Shown: positions 6,948-16,635 of the stretch, piece after piece
Numbering within the stretch: the first letter of the stretch is position 1
Layout of the letters: each line of letters starts with the position of its first letter
Made by a program: the position numbers and the translations under genes
NCBI GenBank assembly: GCA_937901915.1
Contig: CALGUD010000150.1
Coordinates: forward strand, 20,345-84,344
Origin: an uncultured Flavobacteriaceae bacterium
GTDB lineage: Bacteria > Bacteroidota > Bacteroidia > Flavobacteriales > Flavobacteriaceae
DNA length: 64,000 nt
Direction of reading: 5' to 3'
Notes under the pieces: generated by a model
The model's input: the letters and a program-made list of their open reading frames with translations, nothing else
Database searches by the model: none
Told to the model about the DNA's origin: nothing

Positions 6948-8255
6948 ATGCTTACAGAGTTCAAAAAATATATTATACAGGACTTTCCTTTTCTGCTTAA
7001 TTCAAAACTACTCATTGCAGTCAGTGGGGGGGTAGATAGCATTGTTCTGGCCCATCTTTGTTATAAGTCCGGGTTTTATATTGCATTAGCGCATTGCAAT
7101 TTTAATTTACGGGGAGAAGAAAGTGATGCCGATGAAAAATTTGTAGCGGATTTTGCTAACAGGTTAGGCGTTGAGGTTTTTATTGAAAGTTTTGATACCC
7201 GGGAATACGTAAAAGAGAATAAAGTTTCAACTCAAATAGCGGCGAGGGAACTCCGATATGAATGGTTTATTGATTTAAGTAATGCTTTAAAATTTGATTA
7301 TATTTTAACAGCCCACCAGGCAGATGATAACCTGGAAACATTTTTAATTAATTTGTCCCGCGGTACAGGGTTGGATGGTTTAATAGGAATCCCATCAATA
7401 AATAACAACATCATAAGGCCTTTACTTCCTTTTTCCAGAGAAGATGTACTCGGGTATGCAAAAGAAAATGAGCTGGAATGGCGGGAGGACAGCACTAATC
7501 AGGAAACAAAGTACCTGCGGAATAAGTTAAGGCATGAAGTAGTTCCGATGCTAAAGGAGATCAATCCGGCTTTCCTTTCTAATTTTCAAAATACGGTCAA
7601 TTATTTAAAAGGTACTTCTGAAATTTTAAAAAATCACATCGCTGAAATTAGGTCAAAGCTATTCTTAATTAAAGATGGTACGATTAAAATTCCGGTGAAT
7701 GAACTTTTAAAATTAAAGCCTAAAAAGGCTTATTTATATGCCATTTTTAAAGAGTATGGTTTTACCGAATGGAATGATGTGGAATCATTATTAGAAGCCG
7801 GAAGCGGAAAACAAATATTTTCGTCTGACTACAGAATGATAAAAGACCGGGATTATATATATATTGACTCACTTTTACCAATCACTGAAGATATAGAATA
7901 TGAAATTCCAGAAGAAGAACAACACATTTTAACCCCCGTTGCACTAAGTTTTTCAAAAGTTAATCAGTTAAAGGCAGAACATGAGAAAACAATTTATGCA
8001 GATAAAAAAAAGTTAAAGTTTCCTTTAATTGTAAGGAAAAGAAAAGAAGGTGACTATTTTTATCCGTTCGGTATGGAAGGAAAAAAAAAGTTGAGCAAGT
8101 TCTTTAAAGACGAAAAATATTCAATTTTAGATAAGGAAAACCAATGGTTACTCTGTTCAGACAATGAAATTGTATGGGTTATTGGAAAACGGGCAGACAA
8201 CCGCTTTAAAGTAACCCCATCAACAACCGAAATAATTAAAATTAAGCTACATTAA
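6948..8255 (+). CDS. tilS: tRNA(Ile)-lysidine synthetase
   Basis: Modifies C34 of the tRNA-Ile CAU anticodon with lysine so that it reads AUA codons; essential and cytoplasmic. The 435-residue protein shows the N-type ATP pyrophosphatase loop AVSGGVDS (residues 24-31), HCNFNLRGEESDADE, and TAHQADDNLETFLINLSRGTG, followed by the substrate-binding and C-terminal TilS domains (FKDEKYS...). Its stop overlaps the dsbD start in TAATG, so the two are translationally coupled. Confidence 0.95.
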   Translation: MLTEFKKYIIQDFPFLLNSKLLIAVSGGVDSIVLAHLCYKSGFYIALAHCNFNLRGEESDADEKFVADFANRLGVEVFIESFDTREYVKENKVSTQIAARELRYEWFIDLSNALKFDYILTAHQADDNLETFLINLSRGTGLDGLIGIPSINNNIIRPLLPFSREDVLGYAKENELEWREDSTNQETKYLRNKLRHEVVPMLKEINPAFLSNFQNTVNYLKGTSEILKNHIAEIRSKLFLIKDGTIKIPVNELLKLKPKKAYLYAIFKEYGFTEWNDVESLLEAGSGKQIFSSDYRMIKDRDYIYIDSLLPITEDIEYEIPEEEQHILTPVALSFSKVNQLKAEHEKTIYADKKKLKFPLIVRKRKEGDYFYPFGMEGKKKLSKFFKDEKYSILDKENQWLLCSDNEIVWVIGKRADNRFKVTPSTTEIIKIKLH

Positions 8256-10207
8256 TGAAACAATTATTTTTACTTTTTACGTTTTTCGGATTTTTATTTT
8301 TGAGTGCCCAGGATTTTAAAGAACCGGTTACTTGGAGTTATTCGGTAAACAAAATAAATGATGTTGAGTACGATCTTATTTTTAATGCGGATATAGATAA
8401 AGACTGGCATGTATACTCCCAGTTTACACCCGATGGCGGAGCCCTTCCAACGGAAATAACATTTATAAAGACTGGCGACGACTTTGAATTGGTAGGTAAT
8501 GCAAAAGAGAGTGTTACCTATACAGAATACAGCGAAATTTTTGAAGTTGATGAGGTGTTTTTTAAAGATTCTGCCACAATAACCCAACGGATAAAACTTC
8601 TTAAAAATGATATCAATGCAATTCAGGGAAATATTTTTTACCAGGCATGTATAGATAAATGTATAAGCCGGGATGAGGATTTTGTTTTTTCCCTGGATGG
8701 TAGTGCAGTAGATGTCGTACAGAAAGAGGTTGATGAAAAAAGCTTTGAAATCACTCAAAACCTTACATTACCTTTTACAAATGCAGAAGAAATTGTGGAT
8801 GCCGCAAAAGAAGATGAAAAAGGTAAAGGCCTCACCGGCATTTTTATCCTTGGTTTTTTAGGGGGATTAATTGCTTTGTTAACTCCTTGTGTGTTTCCTA
8901 TGATCCCCTTAACAGTATCGTTTTTTACAAAACGGGCAAAGGATCGTAAAAAGGGAATAAAGAATTCAATTTTATACGGACTATTTATAATAGGAATTTA
9001 TCTGGCACTTAGTATTCCATTCCATTTTATAGACACTTTAGATCCGGAAATTCTCAATACCATTTCGACTAACGTATGGTTAAATATCTTATTTTTCGTC
9101 ATTTTTGTATTCTTCGCATTTTCATTTTTCGGATATTATGAATTAACCTTGCCCAATTCATGGGCTAATAAAATGGATTCAGCTTCCAATATTGGTGGTG
9201 TTATGGGGATTTTCTTTATGGCACTTACACTTGCTATCGTATCATTCTCATGTACTGGCCCAATTTTAGGGTCTTTACTGGCAGGATCATTGTCTGCTGA
9301 CGGTGGAGCCGGCCAGTTAACAGCAGGTATGACAGGATTTGGGGCTGCTCTCGCATTACCATTTGCTTTATTTGCATTATTTCCAAACTGGTTAAATTCA
9401 TTGCCAAAATCAGGTGGGTGGATGACAACCACAAAAGTGGTTCTAGGCTTTTTAGAACTGGCTTTGGCTTTTAAATTTTTAAGCAATGCAGATTTGGTTG
9501 TTCACGGGGGACTTCTAAAAAGGGAAGTATTTATAGGAATATGGGTAGTTGTTTTTGCACTGCTTACCTTATATTTATTTGGTATCATCAGGTTTCCTCA
9601 TGACGGCCCTAAAGCCAAACTTCCTAAAATAAGGTTGGGTACAGGTATTGTGAGTGCTGTATTTACAATATACCTCACTTTAGGGTTATTTGGCTATAAT
9701 CATTTAAAATTGCTCAGTGGCTTCCCACCACCTGCATTTTATAGCATATTTGAGCAGAAAAGCGATTGTCCGCTGGGACTCAACTGTTTTAAAGATTTTG
9801 ATGAAGGTTTTGCCTATGCCAAAGCGAATAACAAACCGATTTTACTCGATTTTACCGGTTGGGCCTGTGTAAACTGCCGGAAAATGGAAGAAAACGTATG
9901 GAGTGAGAACAGGATATATAACCTGTTAAATGAGAATTATGTATTGATTTCCTTATATGTTGACGACAGGAAAGAATTACCCGAACAAGATCAGTTTAAT
10001 TATCAATTTGAAAGCGGAAGGGTAAAAACCATTAAAACTATAGGCGATAAATGGGCTACATTTCAATCCCTTAATTTTAAAACTGCCTCCCAACCGTATT
10101 ATGTTCTCATGTCCCCTGATTTTGAAATATTAAACTCACCCATACAATATACCGATGCTGATACATACTATGACTGGCTCCTGGAAGGGTTGGAGAATGC
10201 TAATTAA
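8255..10207 (+). CDS. dsbD: Protein-disulfide reductase DsbD
   Basis: Passes electrons from cytoplasmic thioredoxin across the inner membrane to periplasmic thiol proteins. The 650-residue protein has a signal peptide (residues 1-18), a periplasmic N-terminal alpha domain with the cysteines of YQACIDKC, a membrane domain (~190-480) with the redox cysteines of LTPCVFPMIP and SFSCTGPILG, and a C-terminal thioredoxin-like domain with the active site CVNC (Cys538, Cys541). Full length for the family. It overlaps tilS by 1 bp. A repeat-rich spacer follows. Confidence 0.94.
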   Translation: MKQLFLLFTFFGFLFLSAQDFKEPVTWSYSVNKINDVEYDLIFNADIDKDWHVYSQFTPDGGALPTEITFIKTGDDFELVGNAKESVTYTEYSEIFEVDEVFFKDSATITQRIKLLKNDINAIQGNIFYQACIDKCISRDEDFVFSLDGSAVDVVQKEVDEKSFEITQNLTLPFTNAEEIVDAAKEDEKGKGLTGIFILGFLGGLIALLTPCVFPMIPLTVSFFTKRAKDRKKGIKNSILYGLFIIGIYLALSIPFHFIDTLDPEILNTISTNVWLNILFFVIFVFFAFSFFGYYELTLPNSWANKMDSASNIGGVMGIFFMALTLAIVSFSCTGPILGSLLAGSLSADGGAGQLTAGMTGFGAALALPFALFALFPNWLNSLPKSGGWMTTTKVVLGFLELALAFKFLSNADLVVHGGLLKREVFIGIWVVVFALLTLYLFGIIRFPHDGPKAKLPKIRLGTGIVSAVFTIYLTLGLFGYNHLKLLSGFPPPAFYSIFEQKSDCPLGLNCFKDFDEGFAYAKANNKPILLDFTGWACVNCRKMEENVWSENRIYNLLNENYVLISLYVDDRKELPEQDQFNYQFESGRVKTIKTIGDKWATFQSLNFKTASQPYYVLMSPDFEILNSPIQYTDADTYYDWLLEGLENAN

Positions 10208-10719
10208 GAATTTTGAATGCAGAATGAAGAATTATGTTGGATGATAGATGTCCGGTGTCGGATGCTGATTTAAAATTGAATATTTAAGATTGAAAATTCC
10301 AAAACCCAACCACAAAGCTTAATCAATTAAATATTGGAAAACATTCGTGAACCCGCCTACCGGCCGGCAGATTAGTGGCAAGAAAAAAACCATTATCAAC
10401 AACCCGATTACACGATTACACTCCCGAAAATTCGGGACAACAATTAAACAAAACTTCAAGGACCAAATTCCAAATTCGATACACCATTCAACCTAATCGA
10501 CAACTCATAAACATCCGTGAATCCGTGGCAATTAAATTCAATTAATACATCCACGAAACAATCCTCCCCCATAGGGGAGCTTGCCTGCCGATAAAGGCAG
10601 GATAGATGGGGCTTATATCCAATTAACTATTAACAATTAACAGTTCACACAAAAAGCCCATTTCCTTTTCTTCCTTTTTTATTCTATTTTTATCATGCTA
10701 ATTCGAAAAATAAAACAGA
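10208..10719. repeat. Repeat-rich intergenic spacer (copy A of a dispersed repeat)
   Basis: 512 bp without a gene. 10208-10300 is the reverse complement, with mismatches, of 24246-24338 (shared cores: GAATGCAGAAT, ATTATGTTGGATGA, TTTAAAATTGAA). Further on, two similar phrases occur: ACATTCGTGAACCCG (around 10340) and ACATCCGTGAATCCGTGGC (around 10511). Short palindromes include CCGGCCGG and the pair CCTGCC/GGCAGG near 10585. CTCCCCCATAGGGGAG near 10565 recurs as CTCCCCCATAGGGGGAG near 12653. No ORF, tRNA or promoter is convincing. Confidence 0.7.
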
Positions 10720-12546
10720 ATGAAATCATTTTTTCCCGCTACTGTGTTTTCAGTAGTAACACTTTTAATGTTTAGTTGTAAACAAGAATCAACAACAACC
10801 CAATCTTCCGAAATTGATACCACTGCTGAATCAGAAAAAGCCAAGGAATATTTTGACGCATATTTTGAAGATGTACTTAAAGATTCACCCGAATATCAGA
10901 CATATCTCGGAATAAAAAAAGATTATGGTAAATGGGATGACTTGTCTCCCGATGCGTATGATAAAGATCTGAAACGAAACGAGAAATATCTTCGGTTAAT
11001 TAAAGACTCTGTAAACATAGATGCATTGGATGAATCTACGGCTTTAAGCTATAAGCTCTTTAAACAAATGCTGGAAGAAGAGATCGAGGATTATAAATTC
11101 CGTTTTCATAATTACCCGGTAAATCAAATGTTTGGAGCTCAATCCAGTAAACCTGCTTTTTTAATCAATATGCACAGAATAGATAGTATTTCAGATGCAG
11201 AAGCATATATTTCGAGGTTGAATGGCTTTGAAGAAATGTTCTCCCAACTTACAGTGAGTTTAAAAGTGAGGGAAGAAAAAGGTATTATGCCACCAAAGTT
11301 TGTTTTTGATAAAGTAATTGAAGATTCAAAAAACATATTATCGGGCGAGCCTTTTGACGAAACGGGAGAAGCCAGTGCTTTGTTAGCCGACTTCAAATCC
11401 AAAGTTGATAAAATGGAAATATCTGATGAGGATAAAAAGAGCCTTGTTAATAAAGCGAAGGAAGCCTTCTTGTCCTCTCTTAAACCGGCTTATACAAGTT
11501 TAATAGCTTTCGCAGAAGAGCAGAAACAAAGAGCAACTACAGATGATGGTGCCTGGAAATTTCCTGATGGACAAGCATTTTACAATAACGCATTAAAACG
11601 TACCACTACAACTGATCTTTCGGCCGAAGAAATTCATCAGATTGGCCTTAGTGAAGTTGAGCGTATTCATAATGAGATGAATACTATTAAAGAAACTACC
11701 GGTTTTGAAGGTACTCTGCAAGAGTTTTTTGAATTTATGAAAAAGGACAAGCAGTTTTATTATCCGGATACTGAAGAAGGGAAAGAAGAGTACCTTGCCG
11801 AGGCTGTTCATCTTATTGACAGTATGAAAACACGCCTGGATGAACTTTTTATAAAAAAACCAAAAGCAGATATTATGGTGAAAGCAGTAGAACCCTTCCG
11901 AGAAAAATCTGCAGGAAAAGCTTTTTATCAGCGTCCGGCACCCGATGGTTCAAGGCCCGGAATATATTATGCCAATTTATATGATATGGAAGGAATGCCT
12001 ACCTATCAAATGGAGGCTCTGGCTTATCACGAAGGAATCCCCGGCCACCATATGCAATTGGCAATTCAACAGGAATTGGAAGATCTGCCAAAATTCAGAA
12101 AGTATGGAGGCTATACCGCTTATACTGAGGGCTGGGGACTATATTCTGAATATATACCTAAAGAAATGGGTTTTTACAGTGATCCGTATTCAGATTTTGG
12201 CCGACTAGCTATGGAATTATGGAGAGCTTGTCGCCTGGTAGTTGATACAGGAATCCATGCCAAAAAATGGACACGTGAAGAAGGTATAGATTATTATGTG
12301 AAAAACACACCCAATGCAAAATCAGATGCTGTTAAAATGGTAGAACGCCATATTGTAATGCCATCACAAGCAACAGCTTATAAAATTGGGATGAACAAAA
12401 TACTGGAACTTCGGGAAATGGCAAAGGAAAAACTGGGAGACAAGTTTGATGTAAGAGAGTACCATGAAGTTGTATTAAGTAACGGCGCTGTGCCGCTAAA
12501 CATCCTGGAAGAAATGGTGAATCAATGGATAGAAAATAAATCTTAA
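10720..12546 (+). CDS. DUF885 family lipoprotein, putative zinc peptidase
   Basis: A 608-residue exported lipoprotein: signal peptide ending LLMFSC, so Cys20 is the likely lipidated residue. DUF885 proteins are thought to be metallopeptidase-like. Here the signature HEGIPGHH (residues 437-444) supplies candidate zinc ligands and a glutamate, with a further Glu in YTEGWGLYSE (around 470). The rest is long, mostly helical and charged. Probably attached to a membrane and facing the periplasm or outside. Length is normal for the family. It stands alone, between two repeat-containing spacers; an intrinsic terminator lies at 12835-12871. Confidence 0.88.
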   Translation: MKSFFPATVFSVVTLLMFSCKQESTTTQSSEIDTTAESEKAKEYFDAYFEDVLKDSPEYQTYLGIKKDYGKWDDLSPDAYDKDLKRNEKYLRLIKDSVNIDALDESTALSYKLFKQMLEEEIEDYKFRFHNYPVNQMFGAQSSKPAFLINMHRIDSISDAEAYISRLNGFEEMFSQLTVSLKVREEKGIMPPKFVFDKVIEDSKNILSGEPFDETGEASALLADFKSKVDKMEISDEDKKSLVNKAKEAFLSSLKPAYTSLIAFAEEQKQRATTDDGAWKFPDGQAFYNNALKRTTTTDLSAEEIHQIGLSEVERIHNEMNTIKETTGFEGTLQEFFEFMKKDKQFYYPDTEEGKEEYLAEAVHLIDSMKTRLDELFIKKPKADIMVKAVEPFREKSAGKAFYQRPAPDGSRPGIYYANLYDMEGMPTYQMEALAYHEGIPGHHMQLAIQQELEDLPKFRKYGGYTAYTEGWGLYSEYIPKEMGFYSDPYSDFGRLAMELWRACRLVVDTGIHAKKWTREEGIDYYVKNTPNAKSDAVKMVERHIVMPSQATAYKIGMNKILELREMAKEKLGDKFDVREYHEVVLSNGAVPLNILEEMVNQWIENKS

Positions 12547-12834
12547 AATTTTTCAAGGAAGGAAATAACCAAGTTCAAGAAACTAAAGTTTACCGTCATT
12601 TCAGATTAATTCTAAATGCAATTTATAAAGTTTTCATCTTCCCCCTCTAACTCCCCCATAGGGGGAGTACCCATCATTAATCTTACCATGACAGGATGGA
12701 GATGAAGTAATCTGCCGTTTTTTCATTGTCACCTGAGCGCACGAAGGGTGGGCGAGCTAAAGAAAGGAAAATAAAAGCCATAAAGTAAGTTTTAAATAAA
12801 ATCTGCTATAATCATTCCTTATCTTAAATAGACC

Positions 12835-12871
12835 AGAGGTTGTCCAAAAACTATTGTCAACCTCTTTTTTT
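12835..12871 (+). terminator. Intrinsic terminator after the DUF885 gene
   Basis: AGAGGTTG (12835-12842) pairs with CAACCTCT (12858-12865), followed by seven T. It is about 290 bp beyond the DUF885 stop. The stem also resembles the terminal repeat AGAGGCTGTCT of the element at 14645, so it may be a decayed copy of that end. Confidence 0.6.
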
Positions 12872-12935
12872 GTGTTTTTTTTAAAAGTAATCGTTTGCGT
12901 ACAATCAATAATTTATGATTTTTGGTTAAATAATT

Positions 12936-12943
12936 TATCTTCG
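12936..12943 (+). promoter_or_regulatory. Possible -7 box of the symporter gene
   Basis: TATCTTCG, a common variant of TAnnTTTG, 19 bp before the ATG at 12963. No TTTG at the right distance upstream. Confidence 0.35.
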
Positions 12944-12962
12944 CAACACCAACTAATAAATT

Positions 12963-14615
12963 ATGACTACTACATTCGAATTCTGGGACTATTTTGTATT
13001 TATAACATACGCAGTTTTAATTTTATCTGTAGGGCTATGGGTCTCAAGGGATAAAAAAGGGCACACTAAAAATGCAGAGGATTATTTTCTAGCAGGGAAG
13101 TCCTTACCGTGGTGGGCAATAGGCGCTTCATTGATCGCAGCAAATATCTCGGCAGAACAATTTATTGGCATGTCTGGTTCCGGGTTTAAAATCGGGCTGG
13201 CGATTGCTTCCTATGAATGGATGGCTGCTATAACACTCATCATTGTCGGGAAATATTTTCTCCCCATTTTTATTGAAAAAAACCTGTACACCATCCCGGA
13301 ATTCATAGAAAAAAGATATTCTACCAACCTGAAAACCATTTTAGCGGTTTTCTGGATAGCGCTTTACATATTTGTGAACCTGACGTCTGTACTCTATTTG
13401 GGTGCACTCGCCTTAGAAACCATCATGGGTTTTCCTTTAATATATGGGGTCCTCAGTTTAGCTGCATTTGCAGCCGCTTACTCACTTTACGGCGGACTCT
13501 CAGCCGTGGCCTGGACAGATGTTATACAGGTTATTTTCTTGGTTTTAGGGGGATTCATAACCACCTACCTGGCTTTAAATGCGGTATCAGGGGGTGAAGG
13601 TATTTTAGCCGGATTCGGGGCCATATATGAGGCAGCTCCGGATAAATTTGCCATGATCCTGGAAGAATCCAACCCGGATTACATCAACCTCCCCGGGATT
13701 GGGGTTTTAATAGGAGGTTTATGGGTTGCGAATTTATACTATTGGGGTTTTAATCAATATATAATTCAAAGAACATTAGCTGCAAAATCGCTAAAAGAAT
13801 CCCAAAAAGGTATTTTGCTGGCCGCTTTTTTAAAATTATTGATACCGTTAGTGGTTGTAATACCGGGAATTGCCGCTTATGTAATGGTAAACGACCCGGA
13901 AATTATGGCACGATTGGGTGTTTCTGCCGCAAACAATATTCCAACGGCTAGCGAGGCAGATAAAGCATACCCGTGGTTGCTTCAATTTTTACCCACAGGG
14001 CTTAAAGGTGTTGCTTTTGCAGCATTGGCAGCAGCTATTGTGTCTTCCCTGGCTTCCATGTTAAATTCTACATCCACTATTTTTACGATGGATATTTACA
14101 AACCGTATTTCAGTAAAGGGAAGAGTGAATTAAGAATGGTTCCTGTAGGACGTATGTCTGCTGCCGCAGCTTTAATTATAGCATGTATAATGGCGCCATT
14201 GCTGGGAGGGATTGACCAGGCATTTCAGTTTATACAGGAATATACAGGCGTAGTAAGCCCGGGTATCCTGGCTGTATTTTTATTAGGCTTGTTTTGGAAA
14301 AAAACGACCAATAAAGCAGCAATTTACGGTGCGCTGTCATCCATACCTATAGCCATGTACTTTAAGGTAGGGCCAAAAGGTTGGTCTGATCATCCTATGT
14401 TTGTAGAATTGCCGTTTTTAACCCAGATGGGATACACGGCAATCATTACTGCCATCATAATGATCGTGATAAGCCTTATGGAAAATAAAGGCCGGGAAGA
14501 CGAAAAAGGAATCCCGATCTCCAGGAAGTTATTCGCCACCGGTCCGGTTTTTAATGCAGGTGCCTTCGCTGTGATGATTATTTTAGTTGTGTTGTATGCA
14601 GTGTTTTGGAAGTAG
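12963..14615 (+). CDS. Sodium/solute symporter (SSS family, SGLT-like)
   Basis: A 550-residue inner-membrane transporter with about 14 TM helices. It shows the SSS pattern throughout: DYFLAGKSLPWWAIGASLIAA near residue 40, ISAEQFIGMSGSG, YSLYGGLSAVAWTDV, YYWGFNQYIIQRTLAAKS and LASMLNSTSTIFTMDIYK. The GKSLPWWAIGASLIAANISAE region and the overall length are close to the sodium/galactose transporter vSGLT, so the substrate is probably a sugar or related polyol. This is family inference; no catabolic gene is adjacent. A foldback element follows within 30 bp. Confidence 0.88.
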   Translation: MTTTFEFWDYFVFITYAVLILSVGLWVSRDKKGHTKNAEDYFLAGKSLPWWAIGASLIAANISAEQFIGMSGSGFKIGLAIASYEWMAAITLIIVGKYFLPIFIEKNLYTIPEFIEKRYSTNLKTILAVFWIALYIFVNLTSVLYLGALALETIMGFPLIYGVLSLAAFAAAYSLYGGLSAVAWTDVIQVIFLVLGGFITTYLALNAVSGGEGILAGFGAIYEAAPDKFAMILEESNPDYINLPGIGVLIGGLWVANLYYWGFNQYIIQRTLAAKSLKESQKGILLAAFLKLLIPLVVVIPGIAAYVMVNDPEIMARLGVSAANNIPTASEADKAYPWLLQFLPTGLKGVAFAALAAAIVSSLASMLNSTSTIFTMDIYKPYFSKGKSELRMVPVGRMSAAAALIIACIMAPLLGGIDQAFQFIQEYTGVVSPGILAVFLLGLFWKKTTNKAAIYGALSSIPIAMYFKVGPKGWSDHPMFVELPFLTQMGYTAIITAIIMIVISLMENKGREDEKGIPISRKLFATGPVFNAGAFAVMIILVVLYAVFWK

Positions 14616-14644
14616 TTATGCTGATTATTAAATAATAAACTTTG

Positions 14645-14812
14645 AGAGGCTGTCTTAAAAAGGCACTAAGGCTGTCTTAAAAAGGCACTAAGATTGTCAG
14701 TTCGAGCGCAGTCGAGAACTACAGCAACCTGTTTTAATTAGGTTTCCCCCGAAGCGTCGGGGGCGCTCAATCTGACATGTAAACTTTATATTCGACTTTT
14801 TAGACAGCCTCT
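14645..14812. mobile_element. MITE-like foldback element, 168 bp
   Basis: Terminal inverted repeats AGAGGCTGTCTTAAAAAG (14645-14662) and CTTTTTAGACAGCCTCT (14796-14812) match except for one extra T. Inside, a 22-bp unit is tandemly duplicated (14648-14669, 14670-14691). TGTCAG (14695) pairs with CTGACA (14772), and CCCCCGA/TCGGGGG (14746-14752/14757-14763) forms a perfect central hairpin with loop AGCG. The whole can fold into one long hairpin. No ORF and no obvious target-site duplication. The ends look like IS termini, so it may be a non-autonomous derivative. Confidence 0.6.
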
Positions 14813-14919
14813 TTAATTTTTAAAGAAACACAAAAGGTTAAAATAGAAGAATAATATTTCGCATGCTTTAGCTTAACTTCTTAATCAACGAATAAAATAA
14901 TCACAAACATTATTTCTCT

Positions 14920-14950
14920 TTTGGAGCCTTATATTTTTGTTATATCTTTA
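14920..14950 (+). promoter_or_regulatory. Promoter of the YifB/ComM gene
   Basis: TTTG (14920-14923), a 19-bp spacer and TATCTTTA (14943-14950) fit the Bacteroidota -33/-7 promoter with one mismatch. The predicted start is about 15 nt before the ATG at 14973. Confidence 0.6.
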
Positions 14951-14972
14951 GTCCGTGTAAAAAAAATAGTAC

Positions 14973-16508
14973 ATGCTCACAAAAGTTTATGGTAGTTCTG
15001 TATTCGGTATAGAAGCCACCACCATTACTGTTGAAGTAGATGTAGTAAGGGGAGTAGGCTACCACCTGGTAGGTTTACCCGATAATGCGATTAAGGAAAG
15101 CAACTACAGGATTGCTTCTGCACTACTGAATAACGGATTTAGTATTCCCGGTAAACGAATCACCATTAATATGGCACCTGCCGATCTGCGAAAAGAAGGC
15201 TCTGCTTACGACCTTACCCTTGCCATAGGGATACTCGTAGCATCGGAACAGATACAAGCTGATGATATAGACAAATACATCATTATGGGCGAATTGTCCC
15301 TGGACGGAAGCCTTCAGCCCATAAAAGGGGCTTTACCTATAGTTTTGAAAGCAAAGGAAGAAGGTTTTAAGGGATTTATACTCCCGGTTCAAAATGCAAA
15401 AGAAGCCGCCATTGTAAATGACATTGATGTTTTTGGCGTTGAAAATATAAAACAGGTCATCAATTTTTTTAATGGAGAAAGTGAATTGGAAAAAACAATC
15501 GTTGATACCCGGAAGGAATTCTACAAGAACCTTGATTTCCCTGAATTTGATTTTGCAGATGTGAAAGGACAGGAAAGTATTAAACGCGCCATGGAAATTG
15601 CAGCTGCAGGTGGCCATAATATTATCCTTATCGGGCCGCCGGGAGCAGGGAAGACCATGCTCGCAAAGAGGCTACCTTCCATTTTACCTCCAATGACCCT
15701 CTATGAAGCCCTTGAAACCACAAAAATCCACAGTGTAGTCGGGAAGGTGAACAATACAGGGTTAATGAGCCAAAGGCCTTTTCGTAGTCCACACCACACA
15801 ATCTCGGATGTTGCCCTTGTAGGGGGTGGCGCCTATCCCCAGCCCGGCGAAATATCCCTTTCCCATAACGGTGTTTTGTTTTTAGATGAACTGCCTGAGT
15901 TTAAACGCAGTGTTTTAGAAGTAATGAGACAACCGTTGGAAGACAGGGAAGTAACAATTTCAAGGGCCAGGTTTACCGTAACCTATCCATCCAGCTTTAT
16001 GTTGGTTGCCAGTATGAACCCGAGTCCGGGAGGGTATTTTAACGACCCCGATGCCCCGGTAACCTCTTCACCGGCCGAAATGCAACGGTATTTAAGTAAA
16101 ATATCGGGGCCTTTACTTGATAGAATTGACATACATATAGAAGTAACGCCTGTTCCTTTTGAAAAACTTTCAGATGAAAGAAAAGGGGAGGACAGTATAG
16201 AAATAAGAGAACGGGTAACGGTAGCAAGGGATATTCAAACAAAACGTTTCTTTGATTTACCCAATGTGCATTACAATGCCCAAATGAATACAAAGCAGAT
16301 CCGGGAATACTGTAAACTGGACAGTGCCTCTAAAGAGTTGCTTAAAAATGCTATGGAAAGGCTCAATTTATCCGCCCGCGCATATGACCGTATATTAAAA
16401 GTAGCCCGTACCATAGCCGACCTTGATGGATTGCCTGATGTTAATGGTACACATATCAGTGAAGCTATACAATACCGAAGCCTGGACAGGGAAGGATGGC
16501 TGGGATGA
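14973..16508 (+). CDS. comM: YifB-family Mg-chelatase-like AAA+ ATPase
   Basis: A 511-residue cytoplasmic protein. Residues 1-170 form the ChlI-like / Lon-protease-like N-terminal domain (MAPADLRKEGSAYDL). The AAA+ core has Walker A GPPGAGKT (221-228), Walker B FLDELPEF, and sensor motifs (MNPSPGGY, SGPLLDRIDIHIEV). A C-terminal ChlI domain ends YRSLDREGWLG. ComM homologues are helicases promoting branch migration when transformed DNA is integrated; the same role is plausible here. It is a single transcription unit, with a promoter at 14920 and a terminator at 16512. Confidence 0.92.
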   Translation: MLTKVYGSSVFGIEATTITVEVDVVRGVGYHLVGLPDNAIKESNYRIASALLNNGFSIPGKRITINMAPADLRKEGSAYDLTLAIGILVASEQIQADDIDKYIIMGELSLDGSLQPIKGALPIVLKAKEEGFKGFILPVQNAKEAAIVNDIDVFGVENIKQVINFFNGESELEKTIVDTRKEFYKNLDFPEFDFADVKGQESIKRAMEIAAAGGHNIILIGPPGAGKTMLAKRLPSILPPMTLYEALETTKIHSVVGKVNNTGLMSQRPFRSPHHTISDVALVGGGAYPQPGEISLSHNGVLFLDELPEFKRSVLEVMRQPLEDREVTISRARFTVTYPSSFMLVASMNPSPGGYFNDPDAPVTSSPAEMQRYLSKISGPLLDRIDIHIEVTPVPFEKLSDERKGEDSIEIRERVTVARDIQTKRFFDLPNVHYNAQMNTKQIREYCKLDSASKELLKNAMERLNLSARAYDRILKVARTIADLDGLPDVNGTHISEAIQYRSLDREGWLG

Positions 16509-16511
16509 AGT

Positions 16512-16546
16512 GTAAAGTTTTGATTTTATAGCAAAACCTTACTTTT
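16512..16546 (+). terminator. Intrinsic terminator of the YifB/ComM gene
   Basis: GTAAAGTTTTG (16512-16522) pairs with CAAAACCTTAC (16532-16542), with one mismatch, then TTTT. It starts 4 bp after the stop codon. Confidence 0.65.
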
Positions 16547-16635
16547 ATAACAAATTTTAGATAGCAGATTTTAAATGAAATTAGTAACTTGATGGAGTTA
16601 TAAAAATTCAGTCGTTTAATTTTAAAAACAATTTA

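Larger units (their letters stand above)
12547..12962. other. Intergenic region with repeat phrases and a terminator
   Basis: 416 bp. It contains CTCCCCCATAGGGGGAG near 12653 (also near 10565) and a phrase TTGTCACCTGAGCGCA near 12727 that resembles the interior of the foldback element at 14695-14710. A terminator hairpin is at 12835-12871 and a -7-like box at 12936. No gene seen. Confidence 0.55.

Noticed and set aside
8294..8758. 154-codon minus-strand frame within dsbD
   Set aside because: Fully inside the strongly supported dsbD gene, no family features; antisense shadow.
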